Assembly: GCA_002887195.1 (NCBI GenBank)
Contig: PJAB01001581.1
Span: 1-13,522 of the forward strand
Direction: 5' to 3'
Length of the DNA: 13,522 nucleotides
Origin: Chrysochromulina parva
Lineage: Eukaryota > Haptophyta > Prymnesiales > Chrysochromulinaceae
Program-made: the position numbers and the translations under genes
The notes under the pieces: generated by a model
What the model saw: only the letters and a program-made list of their open reading frames with translations
Databases searched by the model: none
Told to the model about the DNA's origin: nothing
In this document: piece by piece, positions 1 to 5,570 of the stretch
How positions within the stretch are numbered: position 1 is the first letter of the stretch
How the letters are laid out: every line of letters starts with the position of its first letter

Positions 1-168
1 CCTCCATGGCCCGGCCTGGCGCGAGGGCGCGCGCGCATGGACCCATCAGAAATCCCAGGGATTGACATACGAAAACAGGGAGTTTTCTGCCCAAATGAAC
101 CCCACCCCGGTTTACCGCGATGCCGCGTTCCCGTTGCCGTTCGGATACGGTACCTCTCGCGCCTCGAT
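1..168. other. left-edge non-coding sequence
   Basis: No gene is supported here. The stretch lies downstream of the minus-strand coiled-coil gene, so it is probably its 3' flank. It begins with a GC-alternating run around 20-38 (GCGCGAGGGCGCGCGCGC). Open frames crossing it on the plus strand have arginine-rich compositions expected of a shadow of the minus-strand gene. The coiled-coil gene could continue here through a spliced exon, but I could not identify one. Confidence 0.4.
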
Positions 169-1368
169 CTACCTCGGTCGTGGCGGTCCAGATTGCAAAA
201 GCGGTCCGCCTCGCTCTCGCGCGCTGCGCATCACCCCATTCACTTCGCTGTCGGGTCGGCTAGGACTCCTAAGGCTAACAGGAGCCGTGCATCCGCCAGC
301 AGCTGTGAGCACCAAATCTCGCACCAAATCTCGCGCGCCGCGGTCCATCAATGCCGCCGCGTGACGCGCAGCATCTCTCGGCGACGCCTCTTTCGAAGCC
401 TTGCACTCGTTGAGCGAATCGACGTACCGCGCGAAGCGACTCCTGGACGGGCCGGGTTCTCGTGGCTGCTGCTGCTGCGGCGGCGGCGGCGGCGGCTCAA
501 CTTGCTGGAGCAACTGCAGCTGCTGCTCGAGCAGCTTGATCTCCTCCCGAAGGTGAGTCCTCTCGATCGCCGCGCGGGCCGCCTCGGCCTGCCACCCGTC
601 GCGCTGCTGCCCAGCGAGTCGGCGATCCTTTTGGGCCTGCTCATGGGCCGCGCTAAGCGCTGCCTCGGCTGCCACCTCCGTCTCAGACGGGACCTCGGCA
701 CGCATGCACTGCGCATGCATCGCTGCGGTCGCTGCATGCGCCTCGGAGGCGGCTTGCTCGAGGGCATGGCACGCCTTCTCAAGATGGGCCGCCCTGCCCG
801 CAGCCGCGTCCGCGAGCGCGAGGGCCTTATCGACAGCCTCCACTGTTCGCTGTTCGCTGCGCGCCGCCGACCGCGTGAGCGCCGCCTCGAGCGCGGCCGC
901 CTCCGCCTCGAACGCCTTAGCGGCACGATCTGCGGCGCGACGAGCGACGCGCTGCTCATTCAGCTCGCGTAGGGCTGTGTCGCGCTGCTCCTCGGCCCTC
1001 CTGAGCAGCTGCGCGACGACGCTGGCTGCATCGTCTTTAGCGCTGGCGTTACCCTGCGCGCGCGCCTCGGCCTTCTCGGCACGCTCTTGTTGCCGCGCTG
1101 CTTCGGCCCGTGCGGCCTCGAGCTCGTACGCAAACTCTTGCACTGCTGCCGAGTGTTCGTTTGTCAGCGCTGCCGCGACGCACTTGAGGCTGGCAACGAG
1201 CTCTGGGACATCTGCTGGCTTGAGCCGGGCTTGCGAATGTTCCACAAGGCCCTTCATCGTGTCGTGCAACGTGTCGCGGTAGGCGCGCAGGCTGTCAAGC
1301 TCGCGCTGGAGCGAGGCTAAGTCTTTGTTACCGCCGAGTCGCTCGGCAAGGCGCAGCGAAGCCGGCAT
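169..1368 (-). CDS. coiled-coil protein of unknown function
   Basis: I do not recognise the family. The 399-aa frame starts at the ATG complementary to 1366-1368 and stops at TAG (complement of 169-171). From about residue 17 to 290 it is a nearly unbroken helix-forming sequence rich in Ala, Glu, Arg, Gln and Leu with heptad-like spacing (AARAEAARQQERAEKAEARA is typical), which indicates a long coiled coil. A Leu/Gln-rich segment follows (EEIKLLEQQLQLLQQ), then six prolines and four glutamines encoded by a CTG/CGG microsatellite. A direct repeat of 12 bp at 310-333 gives RDLVRDLV. The last 50 or so residues are Pro/Ser/Arg-rich and less protein-like, so the true 3' end may differ, for example through an unrecognised intron. 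It is divergent from the channel gene. The minus strand is preferred because the overlapping plus frame at 37-972 has a shadow-like Arg/Leu composition. A cytoskeletal or scaffold role would fit but is only a guess. Confidence 0.6.
   Translation of the reverse strand: MPASLRLAERLGGNKDLASLQRELDSLRAYRDTLHDTMKGLVEHSQARLKPADVPELVASLKCVAAALTNEHSAAVQEFAYELEAARAEAARQQERAEKAEARAQGNASAKDDAASVVAQLLRRAEEQRDTALRELNEQRVARRAADRAAKAFEAEAAALEAALTRSAARSEQRTVEAVDKALALADAAAGRAAHLEKACHALEQAASEAHAATAAMHAQCMRAEVPSETEVAAEAALSAAHEQAQKDRRLAGQQRDGWQAEAARAAIERTHLREEIKLLEQQLQLLQQVEPPPPPPQQQQPREPGPSRSRFARYVDSLNECKASKEASPRDAARHAAALMDRGARDLVRDLVLTAAGGCTAPVSLRSPSRPDSEVNGVMRSARERGGPLLQSGPPRPR
465..496. repeat. GCT/CGG trinucleotide microsatellite
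   Basis: Four GCT-type triplets are followed by six CGG triplets. Read on the minus strand they encode the proline and glutamine runs of the coiled-coil protein. The repeat keeps the reading frame, so length variation would change only the Pro and Gln tracts. Confidence 0.8.
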
Positions 1369-1498
1369 GAGGCGCTCGGCTTTGCAACGTCTATTTTACG
1401 CTACTCAACCCCCAGATCGCCCCGCCCGCCTACGTACCGGTAGGAATCTATCGTCGCGCAATACGTTCACGCGTATCGGCGAGCGGCAACGTATAATC
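1369..1498. promoter_or_regulatory. divergent intergenic spacer, probable bidirectional promoter
   Basis: 130 bp separate the start codons of the minus-strand coiled-coil gene and the plus-strand channel gene, so both promoters must lie here or overlap the 5' ends. The spacer is less GC-rich than its neighbours and contains an AT-rich stretch near 1390-1400 (TCTATTTTACG). I see no convincing TATA box or other named element. If the upstream in-frame ATG at 1325 were used, the two genes would overlap head to head by 44 bp. Confidence 0.35.
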
Positions 1499-4400
1499 AT
1501 GCTGACAACAGCCGAGGTCCCGGTTGATGCCATGAATGGCACCACGTGCCAACCGACGCCGCCCGGGGTGGCAGCACACGAGAATGCACCACCAGTATTG
1601 AGTTCTATGATCGCTTCTCAAGCCATGAATCCAGTGAAGCTGGAGACGCATCCGGTCCCGCCGTCTCTGGAGATGGACTCGGGTCGTGGCATCGGTGGAG
1701 GAGTCTCGGTGCAGGATTTCCACTCACGGATCTCGGTGCAGGTCAGTCCGAGAGTGTCAAATACCACCAGCAATCGGGACTCGCACCGCACCAGTAATCG
1801 GGACTCGCATCGACATGCCGCCTTCGACGTCGATGACCTGCGCAATCATGCGCAATCGATGACTGGCAAGAGTCAGTATGTGGTGCAGACCAGGATTCCG
1901 CTGCAGGAGCCTCGCAGGAAAGTCTTTCGCTGGAAGTGGGCACACAAGCTGGCTCGAGTATTCCCAGAAGAAGACGGCACGGGACGGCGCGCGGCCGTCA
2001 ATAGGTTCGCACGCTCCTTCACGGCGCCATCCACGATCCGGAAGTCGTCCATCACCTTCCGCAAGGTGAAGACGGAGGACTCCACGCAGCGGCGTGAGCC
2101 GACAAATTTCATGGAGTTCTATGCGCAACTCTCCGCCAGGGAGGGCGAGCAGCCGCACGCCTTCGTCGATCGCAAGGTGGATGAGTCGGGCTTCCGTGAG
2201 GAGGTAAGCCGACTCCGCGCGCGTCTCTACCATATGAATCGTCTGCTGCTCATCCCCAACACGAGGCTGATGCAGTTCTGGGACGTCCTCATGCTATGTC
2301 TCCTCTTCTATACGGCCACCGTCACGCCGTATGAGGTTAGCGACGCCGCCACCCATGCCCCCAAAGCCCCCTCATTGGCACCGAGTGACACGTCACCCAT
2401 GCCCCCAAAGCCCCCTCATTGGCGCCGAGTGACACGTCACCCATGCCCCCAAAGCCCCCTCATTGGCACCGAGTGACACGTCACCCATGCCTCCAAAGCC
2501 CCCTCATTGGCGCCGAGTGACACGTCACCCATGCCCCCAAAGCCCCCTCATTGGCACCCTGTGACACAGAGTGCCAACCGAGTGACACTGCATGCCACTT
2601 CTTGCCACTGAATGACACTTCTTGCCACTGAGTGACACTTCTTGCCACTGCAGGTGTGCTTCATGTGGGCTGGTGTTGAGCCAGGCTCACCGCTGCAGGT
2701 GCTCAACGCCGTCGTGAACGTGCTCTTCGGTGTCGACATCGTCCTCAACTTCTTCGTGCCGTACCGAATGCCCGAGACCGGGTACCTTGCGAAGTCAACC
2801 CCACCCTAACCCTTGTCTAGTAGTAACCCGAACCCGAACCCTACCCGCCAGGTACCTTGTCAAGTCACACGTGATGATTGCGCGGCGCTACTTGGGCTCC
2901 TGGTTCGTCATCGACGTGCTCTCCATCCTACCGGTCGAGGAGATGATCGAGTGGTCGTTGAACACTCTTGACCGTTCGAACCTCGACTTTCTGAAGATGG
3001 TGCGTATGCTCCGGCTGTTGCGCCTGATCAAACTCATGCGCATCCTGCGCGCGAGCCGCATCTTGAAGCGATGGGAGGGCGTCGTGCCAATCTCGTACGC
3101 GCACTGGGAGCTCTTCAAGTGGATCTCGATCGTCGTGCTCACGACGCACTGGCTCGCGTGCTCGCTCGGCCTCCTCGCACAGCTTGCGGACGACCAGCGC
3201 ACCGACGCGCTCGCGGCGGGCGTGCTGGCGCGCGTGCTCGCGGGGGAGCCTGCGGATGAGGGTGGAGGTGATTGCTTCGGCTGCGTGCGCGGCGACACGC
3301 GATATGAAGCCTTTTGCGAGTTCACGTCGTGCCTCACGTCGTGTGAGGTGGATGTGCTCGCGAGGATGGAGCTCGGGAGCGAGCCGTTCCTCGAGCAGGT
3401 GATCAAGAAGCGCAATGCTATTCGCAACGCGCAGACCTGGATCTGCCGGTACAATGAAGAGGGCTCGGTGCGCAACGTCGACTACCACGGAGACGTGTGG
3501 CTCGCCGCCATGTACGTGAGCACGGTCGCAATGACGGGTGGCGTTGGCTCGATCGTGCCCGAGAACCGGGCCGAGTATGCCGTGTTCTGTTTCGCCATTC
3601 TGATCGGCTCGATCATCTGGGCCATGGTTGTGGGTACCATCTGCGCGATGATGACGACGGGCGACCCTCACACGATCGCATTTCGGCAGCAGATGGACGC
3701 CCTGAACGATTTCATTGCCGACATGAAAATCCCGCACGAGCTCGGGGTCTTGGCGCGCTCGTACCTGCGCAATACACGGGAGCTACGCAAGAAGCTCTCG
3801 TATGATTCGCTGGTCTCTCGCCTCTCTCCCGGGCTACAGGGAGCCATGATGCTGCACATGTCGCGCTCGACATTCACGCATGTATGGTTCCTTCATGGCG
3901 TCGAGTCCGAGTGCCTCGTGAAGCTCGCGGCGCGGCTGGCGCGCATTGGCTACCCTCCCAAGGAGCGGATCAACTCGTCGAGCCTCACAATCATGATGAG
4001 AGGCATCGCGGCGCGTGGCGGCGATCTCTTGCGCTCGGGCTCCACCTGGGGCGACGACATGATCCTTTCCGCCAAGGTGCTGCGCGACACACGCCCCGCG
4101 ACCGCGCTCACGTACGTTGAGACCATCAGTCTGCAGCGCGAGGACCTAGACGACGTGCTGGCGGACTACCCAGCCTCGAAGCGCGTTGTGCAGGCCTCGG
4201 CCATGCGCCTCGCCCTCAAGCGCACCGTGGTCCTTCTCAAAGCGTATGCGGACTCCCAGCGCGTGCGGGAGACCGGCGCGTCGGTGGCCTACGAGATGCT
4301 CACGTCCGCCTTTGGGCAGCCAAAGTCGCCGGGAAAGGGGCCAGAGGGGCCGGAGGGGGATCTCCCGCCCGATCTCGGGCACATCTTCCGCACCATCACA

Positions 4401-4802
4401 GGCTCCAAGCTGCGCGACGTCGATGAGGCGGGCAACTTAGTGGAGCAGGTGCTGCCTCCTGTGCGCGAGCGCCGCGGGTCGGGCGGCGAGCTGGAAACCC
4501 CTGTGGAAACCCCTGTGGAAACCCCGGAGACGCGAAGGCGGCAACAGGAGAGGCGGCAACAGGAGAGGCGGCAACAGGAGGGTGATGCGATCAAGCAGGA
4601 GGTGTCGAGCATCCATGTGGACGTGAGGCGGCTCAATGAGCAGATGAGCGAGATGCACGCGATGCTGACCCAGCTCACGCGCAAGAGTTCAGGCAAGAGC
4701 CGATTCTCGTACGGCGAGTACGGTGAGATGAGCACAAGCCATGCGCACATTGGTGCGCTGATTCAACCAAGAAGGCAGGCAGTAGACTATGAAGAACTTT
4801 AG
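1499..4802 (+). CDS. CNG/EAG-type six-transmembrane cation channel with C-terminal cyclic-nucleotide-binding-like domain
   Basis: Spliced as 1499-2335, 2654-2781 and 2852-4802, giving 971 aa. Exon 1 ends in phase 0 and exon 2 in phase 2. The joins restore S1 (about 258-283), S2 (about 295-316, DIVLNFF) and the S2-S3 linker. S3 (335-351) reads YLGSWFVIDVLSILPVE, the hallmark of the EAG/HCN/CNG superfamily. S4 has basic residues every third position: R373, R376, R379, K382, R385, R388, R391. S5 is about 409-433, followed by a long turret (434-541) with six cysteines. The pore helix and filter give TGGVGS at 550-555 instead of GYG or GFG, then S6 (564-588). A C-linker (about 595-680) leads to a degraded cNMP-binding fold (about 688-765; WGDD at 721-724, RPA at 736-738). 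The tail holds ETPV and RRQQE tandem repeats and a short coiled coil. The N-terminal 250 residues are low-complexity, with an NRDSHR duplication encoded at 1766-1813. The start at 1499 is chosen over 1325 because the latter overlaps the divergent gene; 1499 itself is uncertain. It should sit in a membrane and conduct cations, but ion selectivity cannot be assigned. Confidence 0.88.
1766..1813 (+). repeat. 24-bp coding tandem duplication
   Basis: Two near-identical 24-bp copies (1766-1789 and 1790-1813) encode a duplicated eight-residue block containing NRDSHR in the cytosolic N-terminus of the channel. The unit is a multiple of three, so the frame is kept. Confidence 0.75.
2350..2567 (+). repeat. 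44-bp minisatellite, five copies
   Basis: Units begin at 2350, 2394, 2438, 2482 and 2526, each starting CACCCATGCC and ending in GAGTGACACGT. Copies 1, 3 and 5 carry GGCACC while copies 2 and 4 carry GGCGCC at the same place, so the array has an 88-bp higher-order period. Copy 5 diverges at its 3' end. 44 is not a multiple of three, which agrees with a non-coding location. Confidence 0.95.
2581..2653 (+). repeat. 20-bp tandem repeat reaching the splice acceptor
   Basis: Units of CTTGCCACTGARTGACACTT lie at 2601-2620 and 2621-2640. A truncated copy at 2641-2653 ends CAG, and a diverged copy precedes them at 2581-2600. The GTGACAC core is shared with the 44-bp array upstream, so the two arrays may be related. 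Confidence 0.85.
2782..2851 (+). other. channel intron 2 (70 bp) bounded by a duplicated exon fragment
   Basis: The donor is GG|GTACCTTG and the acceptor is CGCCAG|GTACCTTG. Removing 70 bp restores G-YLVKSH in phase, between the S2 and S3 segments. The first 17 bp of the repeat at 2781 and the exon sequence at 2851 match at 15 positions (GGTACCTTG..AAGTCA). Between them is C-rich sequence with CCCTAA, AACCCGAACCCGAACCCTA and similar motifs. Retaining the intron gives a TAA at about 2808-2810. Confidence 0.85.
4493..4580 (+). repeat. two coding minisatellites in the channel C-terminus
   Basis: A 12-bp unit GGAAACCCCTGT (4493-4504, 4505-4516, partial to 4525) encodes ETPV repeats. A 15-bp unit AGGCGGCAACAGGAG in three perfect copies (4536-4550, 4551-4565, 4566-4580) encodes RRQQE repeats. 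Both unit lengths are multiples of three and keep the frame. The perfect identity of the 15-bp copies points to recent or ongoing expansion. Confidence 0.95.
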
Positions 4803-5206
4803 GTGGTAAGACCAGCTCCGCGGGGAAACAACTTGGCGGCGAGAATCTATAGGATCGGATATTATATACGTAGCCGGAGCTGTATCAAACGCCCGATTAA
4901 GCATTGACGCGAAACGTTAACGACCGAGTCCGACAGCCGAGTGGCGCGCGGGCGCACGCACTCCGGTCACGGCCCGAGAGCGGAGAGGCGCCGCGTCCCC
5001 CGGCCCCGCCTCCCGCGTTCGACGCCTCCTGGCGCCGGAGCGGGGGCGAGCGCGTGTATCTGTATCGTTCTTGGCGCGTGTCCGTGTGCGGTGGCGTATG
5101 GCGACGGCGGGGGCGGCAGGGCGGCAGCGGGGCCAGCGGCCCAGCGCCAGGGGGGGGCGCGGGGCGCGCGCGCGCAGCCCCACCCCATCACGTTCACGAG
5201 GAAAAC

Positions 5207-5226
5207 ACATGGCCAATTGGCCATGT
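5207..5226. promoter_or_regulatory. 20-bp perfect palindrome with paired CCAAT cores
   Basis: ACATGGCCAATTGGCCATGT is its own reverse complement. The centre CCAATTGG presents CCAAT on both strands. It lies 345 bp upstream of the NOL10 ATG. A second palindrome, AGCGTCGACGCT, is at 5273-5284 and its GCGTCGAC half recurs at 5289-5296. They could be protein-binding sites or simple chance symmetry. Confidence 0.4.
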
Positions 5227-5352
5227 AGAAAAACTTGGGTCTCCGGTAGGCGCCGCAGTCGGCGGTAACAAAAGCGTCGACGCTGAAGGCGTCGACAAGA
5301 GGCGAACACACATGGGAACAGGTGTCACGTCATAAATGGAGACATCCGTCAA

Positions 5353-5383
5353 CCAATTGCCGTAAACCTTGCCCTAAACCCTT
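5353..5383 (+). promoter_or_regulatory. CCAAT box and telo-box-like motif upstream of NOL10
   Basis: CCAATT at 5353-5358 is followed by CCCTAAACCCTT at 5372-5383, about 190 bp before the NOL10 start codon. In plants, telo-boxes (AAACCCTAA) are enriched in promoters of ribosome-biogenesis and translation genes. This copy matches only approximately (AAACCCTTA), so the assignment rests on position, gene function and partial match. Confidence 0.3.
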
Positions 5384-5570
5384 ACGCGCGACTCACGCGC
5401 CGACCCCGCCGCTGCTGCGGTGCTGCGTGCTGTTATTTCCTCTGAGTTGTACTGGCCGACGCGTCCTTCTCCTTTCGAAAGCCCACCATCGTGTGAATGC
5501 GAGTGCGAAAGTCGGGGCACGAGCTTCGTCACACATCGATCAACCGGACGACGTCGCTGGCAGTCCGATC

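Larger units (their letters stand above)
2336..2653 (+). other. channel intron 1 (318 bp, repeat-filled)
   Basis: Donor GAG|GTTAGC and acceptor CTGCAG|GTGTGC join codons ending in TPYE to VCFMW in phase 0, completing S1 and leading into S2. Reading through meets a stop at 2474-2476. Nearly the whole intron is two tandem arrays (44-bp and 20-bp units), and the acceptor AG lies in the last, truncated copy of the second array. Confidence 0.85.
4803..5570. other. intergenic region between the channel and NOL10
   Basis: 768 bp without a supported gene. The first part (to about 4900) is relatively AT-rich (GATATTATATACG near 4858) and is probably the channel 3' UTR. 5040-5180 is extremely GC-rich with G-runs and a GCGCGCGCGC tract. 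5200-5400 holds a 20-bp perfect palindrome, a 12-bp palindrome, a CCAAT motif and a telo-box-like motif, and is a plausible NOL10 promoter and 5' leader. Short frames here on both strands have low-complexity Arg/Gly/Pro/Ala products and no recognisable domain. Confidence 0.6.

Noticed and set aside
37..972. 311-codon plus-strand frame opposite the coiled-coil gene
   Set aside because: The Arg/Leu-rich composition without domains fits a shadow of the helical minus-strand protein.
1325..1498. Earlier in-frame start for the channel
   Set aside because: It would overlap the start of the divergent coiled-coil gene and adds a basic, low-complexity leader. It cannot be fully excluded.
2795..2846. 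True interstitial telomere
   Set aside because: The CCCTAA-like motifs are few and irregular, mixed with CCCGAA, within a 70-bp intron. I treat them as telomere-like filler only.
2730..2851. Channel start at 2730 as an intronless 690-aa protein
   Set aside because: That frame lacks S1 and S2 and has non-protein-like sequence up to 2851. The upstream exons supply S1 and S2 in phase through good splice sites.
5101..5180. G-quadruplex or Z-DNA element
   Set aside because: G-runs are separated by loops too uneven for a strict quadruplex motif, and the alternating GC run is short. Both are expected in DNA this GC-rich.
4904..5335. Overlapping open frames on both strands in the intergenic GC-rich block
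   Set aside because: They give low-complexity Arg/Gly/Pro/Ala products with no domains, as expected from GC-rich DNA with few stops.
5322..5570. NOL10 extended by 83 residues upstream
   Set aside because: NOL10 family similarity begins just after the ATG at 5571 and the extension is low-complexity. It is more likely leader sequence.
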